Shown here: positions 33,270 to 44,669 of the stretch, piece by piece | Numbering within the stretch: position 1 is the first letter of the stretch | Layout: each line of letters starts with the position of its first letter | Position numbers and translations under genes: made by a program | Assembly (NCBI RefSeq): GCF_001039355.2 | Contig: NW_019774402.1 | Location: 752,057-804,469, forward strand | Direction: 5' to 3' | Length of the DNA: 52,413 nt | Origin: Lingula anatina | Taxonomy: Eukaryota; Brachiopoda; Lingulata; Lingulida; Lingulidae | Notes under the pieces: generated by a model | What the model was told of the DNA's origin: nothing | The model's input: only the letters and a program-made list of their open reading frames with translations | Databases searched by the model: none

Positions 33270-35200
33270 TGATTATATAAAAATGACGGTACACCTTTTA
33301 TTGTGCATTGTGTAATAAAGTGTCAAAAATGGAAAGGAACTCATATCATTGCAGTTCGTCATATTCAATCATTCACTATGTTCAGAATCTCAGAATGGAG
33401 CAAGTTGGACATTTATAATTGTTCTATTGATATTTTTGCTTTGACAGCATATTTTTTGATTGATCATATAAAAATGACAGTAAATTGATTATTTTGCTTT
33501 ATGTAAAAAAGGTGTTGAAAATGGAAATAAACTCTTTCAACACAGTTTACTCTTGTTTACATTTTGGGATTTTCAAAGTATGACTCTGAACTCTATGGGC
33601 TAGTCACATTTTCTGAATATCCATGATACTTTTATTTTATCATTAAAAAATTTATGGTTATTATGCTGTTAAGCATTGTGTAATATTGCATCAAAATTGA
33701 ACAAAACCCTATTCTGGGCACTGCCTCTGTAGTGGCGGTGAAAGGAAAACCATGTCACTTGCTCTTCTCACACTTACAGGAAAGAAACAGGACTGAAATA
33801 CAGCTTCAGTTGAAAAATTGTCTCATTAGTTAATTGTTTGGAAGTAATACAGGTTTTTTGTGAAAATTTTTATCTTTCATAGTTGCAATTTTCAATGTGG
33901 GACTTAGAGCTCCCTTGGGCATGAAGCCTAGTGGTAATCAAATTTTTTTCTTAATGTCCATGTTTTTAATAGTAGATATTTTAAAATTGGTGGTATTTAA
34001 TTAGTTAATCATTATGTAATGTTGCATCAAAATTGACAAAAAACCTACTTTGTGCTCTGCCACCATTTTCAAAGTATGACTCTGACTCTGAAAGAGTAAA
34101 GTTTTACTTTCTATTTTTTTAACTATTCTTACAAGAATGATTCTTAGGATTGACATACAGCTCATATTAGAAAACCAGCTCTATTGGATTATCATTTTTA
34201 TTAAATTTATGCATTTTTTGTGAAATTTTCATTTTTCTCATTCTGGCACTTTCTAATTGAAAACTTGAACTCTGATGGGCCTGGAGCCTTATGCTTTTAC
34301 TTTCATCAGTATTACCTGTTGTGCATAATTAAAATTTGATGTTGACTGTGCAGTTAAACATAATGTATTATTGCATCAGAATTGGCAGTCTCCTGTTTTT
34401 GTGCATTATTGTTTTCTGCTTTTCTTAAGGTGTGACTTATGGGCCTGAAGACCTTTGATAGACAAATTTGTGTGGTCGGTCTGTAAATTCCCCTTGGGTA
34501 TTCACTAGGCTAATTTCAGTGATATAAACTCATTTGCCTAATTAAGTGGCCATAAAATGAAATTTCATTAAGCACACTTGTTGATATTTCCCTGTAAACT
34601 CCCAAAGGTTAAGCTCTCTGCTAGATAACATAGTGTCCATAATAAGAAAGCAGTGAATAGCAGCTTCATTGGAATTATATTTTTGTTGTTTTCTTTTTAA
34701 TTTTTTCTCCAACACTGGCATTTTTAATATGTGATTTTTAACTCCCATCCACCTGAGGCTCTGCAAATTTTCAGTATTTCCACATAAGCAGCTGTATTGG
34801 TATTTATGTCTTTAAACACGCTGTAATATTATTTTATGCACTGTCATCATTTTTCATATATTGGGACTTTCATCATGTGAATTTTAACTCTCATGGTCCT
34901 GACACTGTAATCTTATTGAAAGGGTGGATTGAGACCATCTTCTGGGTCTCCTGGAAGGCAGTCAGATTTTAAAGTTTATATTAACGGGTTTCTGTTGGAA
35001 GACCATCAAAATGGAGGATGGATCAACAAAGATACTTTGGAATACTGGCAGAAAATATCTCTGGATCTGCTCCTGTTATTGAACATGTTACCTGTTGTGC
35101 ATGATTAAAAATCAGTGTTGACTGACTGTGCTATTATAAGCATTCATTATTGCATCAAAATTGACAAAATGACCTATTTTGCATCTTTTTTTTCTGTTTT
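33270..35200 (+). repeat. Degenerate about 350-bp tandem repeats
   Basis: The phrase TAAT-TTGCATCAAAATTGA recurs at about 33670, 34010, 34360 and 35140, with weaker forms at 33300 and 33490, embedded in similarly ordered sequence. It looks like an old, decayed tandem array continuing from the 161-bp core. No coding content is present. Confidence 0.5.
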
Positions 35201-35299
35201 TTGTCTGTACATTTGACAGCTTTGCTGCCTTGTTTTATTTGTTGGATTAGGGTTCTGACCAACCTTCTTTTTCCAGAAGTTGGAAAAAAAAATTCCAAT

Positions 35300-36460
35300 T
35301 TTTGAATTTTATTTTCATTTGTTCCACACGACCTAACAGAATGATCATTTTTGATAATAAAATTCACCACACAGTGTTACTAAATGCTTCTATTTCGCAA
35401 TCATGTATTGTAATCACCCAAACTATTGGCATAACTGCAAATATGTAAGAGAATTGTAACTTTTCTGGACCAAAAAATTAATTTGATTGCTGAGCATCTC
35501 GTTACCTCTGCAGCTATTCTTCGTTACCAGCCAGGATTTTTACTTTAAGTGGTGATTTCAGCAAAAATAAAAATATAATTTTTATTTTGCCCAACTGACC
35601 TTCTCCCCTCAAATCCAACAAATAAACCAGATGTGCAATGTACACCCCCAGTACTAGTAATGCTATGATAAAGACGGAAGTATTGATTAGCAAGGATGAG
35701 ATGAAATATGACTGACAGCAGCCCAGGCTTGTAACTTCCATGAGTGAATAACATGAATATGAAATTTAAACAGTAATTACGGCGGATTCCGGAGTTATGG
35801 AAATATATCGAGGGTATACTTTTTGCGGATTGGCCTTATTTTTCGGGGGTGATGCGTTATTTGAGCCCAATATTCTGTGTGAAACGTGATTCAGGCACTT
35901 CTTTGTTCCGCATTATTGGTAAAAATTCATCAACGTGATTCGCGATTTACCCTACAATATCTACGAGATTCGTGAAAACGTTTAATTAGCGTTATGGGAA
36001 TTTGTTCTAGAACGTCCAAAACTTCACTCACTATTCACAGATAAATTCAACAAAGTCTTCAAAACAAGGAAGGCAGAAAAGTGGAAATGTTAGTAGTTCG
36101 CTAGTTTCCGGTTCAATTCATATATCATCGTCTTAGTCTCTGTCGCGGGAATTCTGACCAATGAAAATGGCTGAATATCTCTAAGCAGATGATTCCTGTC
36201 ATTCAACACACAAAATAAACAATTCTGGTAATGTTATAAGTTCTTTGTATTCCTGCAAGTACGGGAATTTTCTATTTTGATGAATGGTGATAGCTTTCAA
36301 TTTCTCAAAATTGGTGATTGACCTGTTTTAATTCTTCGTGATTGGTGACTAAGGGGGGGAGGGTATTCCCTACCCTCAATATCAGCCTACCTCGCGACGC
36401 ATCCTGTCTAAATGAGGGTGTTGTACAATCCTGGACACCAGATTTTTGACTGCATCTGGT
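35300..36460. other. Non-coding stretch, locally CpG-richer
   Basis: From 35780 to 36400 the composition has more CpG (ACGTGATTCGCGATTTACC) and repeated words GTGATTNG, bracketed by CGAGGGTATA and TACCCTC. This may be a nonautonomous element or the 5' leader of the retroelement that follows on the minus strand. No gene is seen. Confidence 0.35.
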
Positions 36461-36467
36461 GCCCCTG

Positions 36468-36825
36468 TGGTGTTATGCCGCAATTCTGTCAACTGACCGT
36501 CGAATTCGTTCGCCATGCTTGGTCACATGTCTATGACGTCACTGGCTTGGTCACGTGGTCTCCTGGCATGTTCTAAAACATTCTGATGTGTTTTTTTTTC
36601 TACAACATGAACTTCAGTTCTTATGAATGATAAATGTTTCTTATCTATGATGTAGGATATTTCTGAAGAGGAAATCATTTCTGAAGTATAAAAATACTTC
36701 CTGATATGTGTATAGATATCATTTTTGGCATTGAAATCATATTTCTGAATATTATTTATTGGTTCTGGGCTGTGATAAACATGTTCTGCAATTATTTCCC
36801 CTTTGGCTTGCCATAACTGGTAAAC
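36468..36825 (-). repeat. LTR/leader-like repeat, inverted copy
   Basis: Matches 20420-20813 on the opposite strand. On this strand it continues past the ATGGCGAACGAATTCGACGG start into a short open frame (GAPDAVKNLVSRI), where the other copy diverges. It therefore seems to be the leader and first codons of a retroelement. Confidence 0.55.
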
Positions 36826-36829
36826 CAAT

Positions 36830-39189
36830 CAGCACCATATTCAGAAATTTGATTTTATCATCAAGGAGCTGCTCCTCTGTTTTAATCGTGCTCAACTCCT
36901 GTGCAGTTGGGGGCCATGGCATTACACTAGATGTTTTAAATGCCTTCAGTATCATAAAATACAGAGCAAGTGCTGCATGTTCTGTTTGATGTGATGTTAA
37001 ATGCACAGGTATCAGTTTCATTAACAGTAATTGCTGTAATAGGAGGTCCAACTCTCCAGGGTGTAGCATACAAAAGGTGGTGTATGGTGTATGCAATTGA
37101 TTTGCCTCGATGTCTACAGAGAAGCTTTTATCATTTGCAGCTTGTTACATTTCAGGCACACCAGTCTTTAAAATATTCTGCTGCTTCAGCATCCTTGTAT
37201 ATCCTCCTGGTGTACCTGTTGTTCATGTCCAAGTTGTTGTTGCACTCTTGCTGCTAGTTCATCCCACTTGTTTTCTTATAATGAGTGTACATTCTGAAAT
37301 GCTTGTCCAGGTCCTAACTGTAGCTCTTCTTTGGTTCTCTTTAAACAGTGTGAGCTACCTCTGAAAAATGTTCTTGGTAGGTTGCAAAATTTGAAAAGCA
37401 CAGAAGTAGTTGTCGTGAGTTGCTTACCCTGCCATACAGTCACAGTGTGCAGCAATAACTTGACCATCTTTCCTCACAGCTATCCCAGGTTGGTAGGGTT
37501 CTTTTGCTCCCTGAGAATCTGCTCTCAAAATAAAGTCCTTTTTACATGTCTTGTAGTGAAACACTGTTTGAACCCATTCAGACACAAGGAATTTGTGAGC
37601 ATCAAGTGACTTTTAATTTTCCATAGCCTCCTGGTGTAGATCCTCACAAACATCATAATGTATGTGTTGTCAACATCGACAAATCAATCAGGCTGTCACA
37701 TGTGCATGGCAGTTGAGTTCTTTGACCTCTTTAGCACGGTCATCAGGCGCAATGCCTTCTAAAATCTCAGCGTCATTCACGACAAACTTCGTAAGATTGA
37801 ACCCACCCTCAGCTATTGCCAGTTTCATGCCTACAATCACTTCCAAGGCTTCTTCTTTTGACTTAAATGACTTCAGTAAATCATCTACGTAAAAATGCCA
37901 TAATACGGTGTCTCTAACAGGATTACCAACATCGGGATCTCTAACTGTATGCCTGTATGCCAGACTTGCACTCCGAATAAGTGCACTTCCATGTGATAAT
38001 GCATGATAGAATCATCTTCACGCCATATAAAATGCAAAGCGTTTCTGTCATATGTAGGCACAGTCACTTAATAATACGTACATTGATTGAATGTCAGCCA
38101 TAACAGCTTATTTAAACTGTCTGAACCACAGAAGGGCAGTCATAAGCTGGTTCATAAGCACTGGACCTTGAAAGCATTGATTATTTAAACTGACAGCGGA
38201 GCATTTGCATGAGCAATCAAAAACTACTCTGAATTTGTCAGGCTTGGCTGGATTCAATACTATATGTTGAGGAATATACCACACTGTATTATCCCGTAAA
38301 TCAATCTCATCATCAGGTACTCTTTCAGCGTAACTGTCAGATATCAACCTTTTCACATTGTCATCATTATTCTGATAAAAATTGGCTTTCTCTAACCTGC
38401 GTTCTAAACCCTGTAAAATAAATCAGAATTCTATCATTATGACACATCAAAGAGATACGATTTTCCCTAAAAATAAAAGTAAACTTTGACAAAACCCTTT
38501 AAATACTTTTATTTCAGTTATTTAAGCATTTAGTTTATATAAATCAAATCTGTTACATTTTACAAAAATCAACATTACACAAGTGCCAATACTAGCAAGT
38601 CTGTGTCGTAGTCTTCACATTCACTGTGTGCACTGTTGTTCTGAGCCACGCATGTTTCTTCTGAAATTCCGGTGTCACGTGTACAGTCCGTTCTGTGTGA
38701 ACCATCCGTCCTTACCGATTGTACATGCAGCAGTCACGTGTTTGAACCGTTCCGTGAATGATCCGTTGTTATTCACCTACACTGTTATACTTGGCTAGTG
38801 CATTGATTTGGCCTGTTCGTTTCCTACCTCATTACATACTTACTATAATGGGGGTATTTCTAGGTAAAATTCATGTGTTGATACAGAGTTTGTAATTGAT
38901 AATTTTGATAGAAAATTACTTCGACGCATTGCATGGATGAACCTACCGTGGACAGGCCGTCGTTATTCAGTTGTTGGCCTACTACATGTTTTATTGTGTT
39001 GATTTTTACTAGGCTAGTGTGTTGATATATAGCCACCTGAAGGATTTTGCAGTAGAAGTAAACAATAAATACTTGCTATACATCTTACATGAACAACTAT
39101 AAGATATGAATATTTCTAAAAATTATGTTTGAATTTGCAGTTTGTTCTTAATTAACAGTGTATATTTATTATACTTTGAATAATGTTTA
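36830..39189 (-). mobile_element. BEL/Pao retrotransposon fragment, copy 2
   Basis: Homologous to 25177-27089 over most of its length, with extra segments (for example 37340-37450 and 38250-38540) that copy 1 lacks. RT frames include RLISDSYAERVPDDEIDLRD, PDKFRVVFDCSCKCSAVSLN, and an intact catalytic FYVDDLLKSF. A deletion removes the GSAGSFALRHAVR segment that copy 1 keeps, so each copy preserves parts the other has lost. Frames are broken and no integrase is seen; neither copy looks able to move on its own. Confidence 0.7.
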
Positions 39190-39397
39190 TTTAAGTAATT
39201 TACTTAATATTGTATGTGACAAAGTCTGGGATCATGATATCCTGCTCGTTCATCATGGAGTGTGTTTGCCCTTGTAGACCATTAGATTGAGGAAATTGAA
39301 ACTGAATATCTGAATGTTAGTAGGCACATCAACAGGGACATGTGCATGTATGTGTCCTGCTTTGGAATTTTACTGTGACTGGGAGGTGGGCTGGTCC
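39186..39397 (+). repeat. About 210-bp repeat, copy without Helitron
   Basis: The sequence from TTAAGTAATTTACTTAATATTG to GGCTGGTCCTGCGAGTT recurs at 42331-42535. Here it directly continues the BEL/Pao 3' flank. In the other copy a Helitron 3' end abuts it. This copy therefore acts as an empty site. Confidence 0.8.
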
Positions 39398-39820
39398 TGC
39401 GAGTTGATGATTCCAATTTTTGGCACCAATATGTTTAGACTCGCATCAAGGAAGATTTTTTGTTTTATATTTATAATCAATAGTCAAGATCCATCCTGTG
39501 TTTCCTTGGAGTTGTGGTCCCTGGCCATTGTTGCATGGAGATTTGCTTTTGTTTTGATTATTATTTTATAAGAAGTATATTATAGGTAAGTGAATTTTTA
39601 TAAGTATTACTATACGTTTTATCTATAATAAAAATCTTTTATTGTCTGGACAATTTTGGTCGCAATTTTTGATGAATATTTGTAATTTTTTGTTGGGTGC
39701 TTGGGTTTGCTAAGGAAGAAGCAGTGCTTAATAATGGTCAGACTCAGATATATGTCTTCACAGTAATTGCTGTAATAACTTAAACATCACGAACAAATAA
39801 TTTATCCCCCCCCCATTTTT

Positions 39821-40640
39821 TATGTACAGACACAGATGTGTCTGTACATATTGCCATCACCTGCATCTGTCGTCGCCGATGCCGATGCCGATGCCGGCGC
39901 CGTGCACTTTCCTTGTAAGCACGATAAGTGAAGGCAGTTTTACTTTTTGGCTTTATATTTACAGGGCTGATGAATATTCATAAAACGCAGGTCAAGTTCG
40001 AAAATCAGCATGATCGGGCCATTATTGTAGAAGTTATGCTGTTTTTTCACTTTTCAGCATATTTTTCACATTTCCTCAGATTCAATTCTTAGGCATGTTA
40101 ACAGTCTCATTATTAAACTAATAAGATACGTAAAAGTTTTTGTTTGACATTTCCTGCATCTTAACAACATTGTTAGTTGATTTTGTAAAAATGATGGTAA
40201 ACTTGTTATCGTGNNNNNNNNNNNNNNNNNNNNNNNNNNNNNNNNNNNNNNNNNNNNNNNNNNNNNNNNNNNNNNNNNNNNNNNNNNNNNNNNNNNNNNN
40301 NNNNNNNNNNNNNNNNNNNNNNNNNNNNNNNNNNNNNNNNNNNNNNNNNNNNNNNNNNNNNNNNNNNNNNNNNNNNNNNNNNNNNNNNNNNNNNNNNNNN
40401 NNNNNNNNNNNNNNNNNNNNNNNNNNNNNNNNNNNNNNNNNNNNNNNNNNNNNNNNNNNNNNNNNNNNNNNNNNNNNNNNNNNNNNNNNNNNNNNNNNNN
40501 NNNNNNNNNNNNNNNNNNNNNNNNNNNNNNNNNNNNNNNNNNNNNNNNNNNNNNNNNNNNNNNNNNNNNNNNNNNNNNNNNNNNGATTTTGTAAAAATGA
40601 TGGTTGTTATCGTGCATTGTGTAATAAAGTTTCACTGTAT
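39821..40640 (+). mobile_element. Helentron-like element, copy 2, short core
   Basis: Same palindrome, a GCCGAT microsatellite, one 161-bp unit and the AATTCTTAGGCATGTTAACA tail as copy 1. A 371-base gap interrupts it. It may run on to the CTAG end at 42330, which is in the same orientation, but the gap and unlike sequence between prevent proof. Confidence 0.5.
40214..40584. other. Assembly gap (371 N)
   Basis: Run of N inside the tail of the second Helentron-like copy. Both sides carry GATTTTGTAAAAATGATGG, so the gap sits between repeated sequence. Confidence 0.98.
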
Positions 40641-41500
40641 CCATCGATGGTATCCTTTATTTTGGCAGAACGCTATGTCGCAGGCTTCATCCTCTGATTT
40701 TCTTCCACTCTTTCTAATTTTCTGTCTAACATATTCCCTAAACCACTCGCAGTGTGCATTGTCAATACTGTTCAGTCCAGCTCCTCTAAGGATAGCTTAT
40801 GCATTCTGTAAATAAGAGTGAAAAAGGTGTAAGACAGTTAAAAATTCCTTTATACCTGAAAAAGGTTTTTCAAAGCTTGGAGCTTCTGTTAATTTAACCA
40901 GTAATTAAGTAAATAAAGCTACTATTTCGAGGGATACATTAAAAAAAAATATTATTTTCTGATAACTTGGTAAATGCTACCAAATGTAAAGACTAAATAG
41001 GTGACAGAAAAATCAAACTAGTCATCTACAATAAATGTAAAGGAAAGGTTTGTTTAATTTTATCTCTTATGCTATAACAAGACAAGATATTTTCAATCTT
41101 TGTTTTGTGAGGGATGCCATGTCTATACATAAGAGAAGTATATTACAAAATAAGCATCTGTACTTTTACGACTAAGGTTCAAGTGCAAATGCTATTGAAC
41201 CACTTTGAAACATTATGAACAGCTTCATATTGTGGAGGTAACCAGACGCAACAATTTAAAGTTTGAATGTTACCAACATTTGTGCAGATGCTCTAATAAA
41301 CCTTTGACATGACATACGTATTGATTATTGATACATTTAATCAATTTACTCTATGTAGCACACTGGTGAAGATCAATGCATTGAATAAACAATGACTGAA
41401 AACTTGAATGATCCCTTGGAATCCCCATCCCTAATACAGTATATTCCTTTCTGAGAGAGAAAACAAATTTCTGCTAACTTCAAAGCAATAGATACTGTAC

Positions 41501-41605
41501 CTATGAGATCCATCCCAACTAATTCCAGAGGCTCACTGACTGATATGGGCTTAGGCTCTGAGTCTTTATCTTACTTTGTCTTTGGCATGCATCACACGCT
41601 TCAAT
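41501..41605 (-). pseudogene. Integrase exon: zinc finger end and first catalytic Asp
   Basis: TGCTGCTGCAG and ATAG|GTACAG bound a frame IEACDACQRQSKIKTQSL, then after a one-base loss PISVSEPLELVGMDLIG. CxxC is the second half of an H2C2 zinc finger and GMDLIG holds the first catalytic Asp of an rve integrase of the GIN/KRBA2 type. It lies downstream on the same strand as the exons at 43074-43630. The exon carrying the His pair is not found. Confidence 0.6.
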
Positions 41606-41875
41606 CTGCAGCAGCAAGATAAATTTTTCTGACATATATCAATTGTGATCCTTCCTATTATTTTGCAAAAATAATAAAAATGCAAGTATACTCCTAAACT
41701 ACTACAAATTAGTTACTGATGCTACATAGGCACTATCTGAATAGTTTACAAACACACTGTCTGTAGAGTGAACATAATAAGAAAATGAGAGAACAGTTTC
41801 ATTAACTCTGTATGTATAAATTCCCAGCGGGCACTCAACGTTGATTCAACATTGNTCCCCTTTATTTCCAAAACT

Positions 41876-42166
41876 GGCAGAGATAGGTCCATAGTTACTA
41901 TTGAACGTGAATAGGAAGTCATATACTGACAATCTAAGTGTGACCTTGAAATTGACCTTTGACCTACTTATTATCATGAACTGAACTCTGCTAATTTCTT
42001 TCTCTTTTAACTCCAAACCTGGCAGAGATAGGCCCATAGTTACTATTGAAGTTGAATAGGAAGTCATATACTGGCAATTTACTGTGACCTTGGAATTGAC
42101 CTTTTACCTACCTTACGATGAACTTAACTTTGATTATACCATTTTTAGTAATATATATATTTTTTG
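41876..42166 (+). repeat. 145-bp tandem pair
   Basis: Two units starting GGCAGAGATAGGTCCATAGT (41876 and 42021) with the same run to TGACCTTGGAATTGACC. They lie upstream of a Helitron-type 3' end, where Helentron-like elements often keep tandem cores. An ambiguous base at 41855 lies just before. Confidence 0.75.
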
Positions 42167-42266
42167 CATATTTTGAAAATTCTTGCATTTTGATTGCATT
42201 TTTACAGCTTGTCAAGCACAAGACTGGTGGCTGTGTTCCTTATTTTGTCTATGTGGGGGTCTATAC

Positions 42267-42330
42267 GAATGCGCTTGCTCCAGCTGGTGGTACAATATTC
42301 GGAGGCGGTATCGCCTCTCTGATCCTCTAG
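42267..42330 (+). mobile_element. Helitron-type 3' end
   Basis: AATGCGCTTGCTCCAGCTGG, a perfect stem GAGGCG-GTAT-CGCCTC, then TCTGATCCTCTAG and T. The bases after CTAG match the empty copy at 39186, which fixes the insertion point. It is the same family as the end in UFSP1 intron 3. Confidence 0.7.
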
Positions 42331-42535
42331 TTAAAGTAATGTACTTAATATTGTATGTGACAATATCTGGGATCATGATATCCTGCTCGTTCATCATGGA
42401 GTGTAGACCATAAGATTGAGGAAATTGAAACTGAATATCTGAATGTTAGTAGGCACATCAACAGGGACATGTGCATGTATGTGTCCTGCTTTGGAATTTT
42501 ACTGTGACTGGGAGGTGGGCTGGTCCTGCGAGTTC
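42331..42535 (+). repeat. About 210-bp repeat, copy next to Helitron end
   Basis: Second copy of 39186-39397 with a small deletion after GGAGTGT. It ends where the following MITE begins, while the first copy continues differently. Confidence 0.8.
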
Positions 42536-42544
42536 ACTAGTGGG

Positions 42545-42860
42545 CTGGATTTGGTCTTAAAGTGCAATTTAAGTTCACAAGTGATCTTACATGATCTTAA
42601 ACATTACAGCAGTAGTCTTAAAATGGACTGAATCTGCTTTTAAGATCAAAAATGATCTAACATCTACTTAAGTGGTCAAGCAGTTTCCTCCCCTCACAAT
42701 GGGGGATACCTCCCCTCACAATAGAGGACACCTCTGCTCACAATAGGAGAATGTGTAAGGGGAGACAACTTAATTGGCTGTTAGACCAGAAATAGTCTTA
42801 CTCATGGTTTAAGATCATGTAAGACTATTTGTGAACTTAAATTGTGAACAAAATATAAGA
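42545..42860. mobile_element. MITE with long imperfect inverted termini
   Basis: The left arm (AATTTAAGTTCACAAGTGAT, CTTACATGATCTTAAA) is mirrored by the right arm (TTTAAGATCATGTAAG, ATTTGTGAACTTAAATT). The centre holds three tandem copies of a unit of about 22 bases with CCTCCCCTCACAAT. No coding capacity is present. Confidence 0.65.
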
Positions 42861-43073
42861 AAACTCTTTAAAGCAAAAAGCAAATGTTTGAATTTCTATG
42901 TGTATTATGTAAAATAAGTTCATATGGCTTATTCTGATAAGAATAGTATCTGATAATACATACATATTAAGAAATGTACCTGAAGATCTTTATATAGAAG
43001 AGCTTAAAACAAAGTGTACCTGTTTTGCTTAGACATACTTACATATTCTTTAACAACCTGTGTCATCTTGTAC

Positions 43074-43630
43074 CAGACATATCTTTAATTTCCTCTACAT
43101 CCAAAATAACTCTTTGTCTGATGCCTGGTTTGTCACCTTTGCCAACATAATAAAGGTCTCCTGAAGAGAAAAAAAGTTACTTATATGCATTCCCGTACAT
43201 CAATTACACATGGAATTTACAAAGTATATTCATTGTATACTACAAAATATAAAGAATCCTGCAAAGGGATAGAAGTCATTCAACCATCTATCTTGGATAA
43301 TAATGGTTTACCAGCCAGAGTGATATCTAGATATTGTGTCACACATGATGATGCACTGTAAGGGTGAGGTAAGGAGCATATCATGAATCAGAATTGACTT
43401 AGATGGAAAATATGATTTCTTTGCCAGACATCTGGACTCATTTTAAAAACCAATCAGATATGCCAAACTACAACTACTGACCTTCATCATCTAAAACATG
43501 AGTCTGTGCTCTTTCTCTTATTTTCCTTAATTCTTTAGGATCTTCCAAAAAGTCTCTCAGTCTCCCGTACTGTATGTACCGCTTCACTTCCCTCATAAAT
43601 GTAATGAAGTCGTCATTTTTTGTAGCCACG
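43074..43630 (-). pseudogene. GIN/KRBA2-like integrase gene, two N-terminal exons
   Basis: Exons 43482-43630 and 43074-43160 join in phase. The first reads NDDFITFMREVKRYIQYGRL and LEDPKELRKIRERAQTHVLD. The second reads GDLYYVGKGDKPGIRQRVIL and DVEEIKDM. The pattern 'tyrosine-rich start, LYYVGK, basic segment, VI' matches the region just before the H2C2 finger in GIN-type integrases derived from Ginger/gypsy elements. The second exon either uses donor TCTG|GTACAA or runs to TGA at 43063. With 41501-41605 it would make a dispersed, decaying gene. Function cannot be asserted. Confidence 0.5.
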
Positions 43631-43639
43631 CTGGGAAAT

Positions 43640-44626
43640 ATATAAAGTCATAAATACAAACATTGCTCATTATGCCTTCTGCAGAAAAAGAGGGACCATA
43701 ATTAGGTTTTAAATTTGAATGTTCACCAATAGTGTGGCTCCTAGTTTATACTCATATGATAACCAATTTACATCCAAATATTTCAATTTACAACCATAAC
43801 AAAGAAGTTGCTACATAAACATGCACAGTCTGAGGAACATCAAAATAAATACTGCACCCTGAAGACATTTTTCTCTCTCTGAAAGCTGCTGGGCAATATG
43901 AGGAGGAGTTTTTTCTTCCTTTTTAAAGCCATCATGCTTAAAGTGTCAGTCATCTTGATTAGGCTGGTTAAAAAGTAAGTGAAAGTTATCAGATAATAAT
44001 GCTGCAATAAGACATTTTAAGAACAATAAACTGTAACTGGTTATGTTATCTCCTGATAAGATCTAAGCTTATGCTGTACCTGAGAGTTGTCATTTCATTG
44101 TTCTCATCATGTCAGACCAAAACTGACAGGTGATTAGATCTGAGCTTAAGCCAAAATGACATTTTAACTGAGTCAGTGACACAAACATATGTACCTTAAA
44201 TCAAATCAACTCTTCAAGATATTCAAACTGAAAACAGTCCATCTGTGATAAAAAAAAAACTCACTTGATTTCGGACATACAGATGGTTAAGACCATATAA
44301 TCAAGTTAAAAAATCTAACAGGTGACCTACTTTAATATCTTTGTTTCAGTGCTTTAGAAAAAAAATGAGCTAAATAAAAATTTTATTTTTTTAACGTAAT
44401 GATTATCTTGGTAAGGACCATAGATACAAGCCTGCAAGCTGAAAGGTAATTAGGAAATTACCTAATAACAAAGTTGGAGACAAACCCTTCTTCCTATTAT
44501 GAGACTAATTTCTGTTGGACTTTCTTTACAAGGAAACCAACAACTCTCCATACACGTATGTATATTTTGTACTAACTACATAGTTAAATTTGGAATATAT
44601 CTGATTATATGATTAACTTAAAGAAG

Positions 44627-44669
<43 letters not shown>

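Larger units (their letters stand above)
32275..35300 (+). mobile_element. Helentron-like element with tandem core, copy 1
   Basis: The order is palindrome, microsatellite, a core of about five 161-bp units (32364-33165), then a tail beginning TTAATTCTTAGGCATGTTGACA. The tail is shared with the second copy at 40080. This layout matches the HINE/pearl type of nonautonomous Helentrons known from molluscs. No Rep-helicase gene is present. The right end is not identified; degenerate repeats continue to about 35.2 kb. Confidence 0.55.

Noticed and set aside
36752-37467. Several open frames on both strands
   Set aside because: They are shared with the BEL/Pao copy 1 region and shift between frames; treated as parts of the repeat and not separate genes.
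40066-40697. Long frames crossing the N gap
   Set aside because: They are open only because N codons are not counted as stops.
40640-40810. Minus-strand frame with HCEWFREYVRQKIRKSGRKS after an acceptor-like TTTACAG
   Set aside because: Protein-like, but the frame after the acceptor stops early and I cannot link it to the integrase exons; left out as unproven.
41880-42070. 73-codon minus-strand frame with internal repeats
   Set aside because: It is a translation of the 145-bp tandem pair near a Helitron end and includes an ambiguous base.
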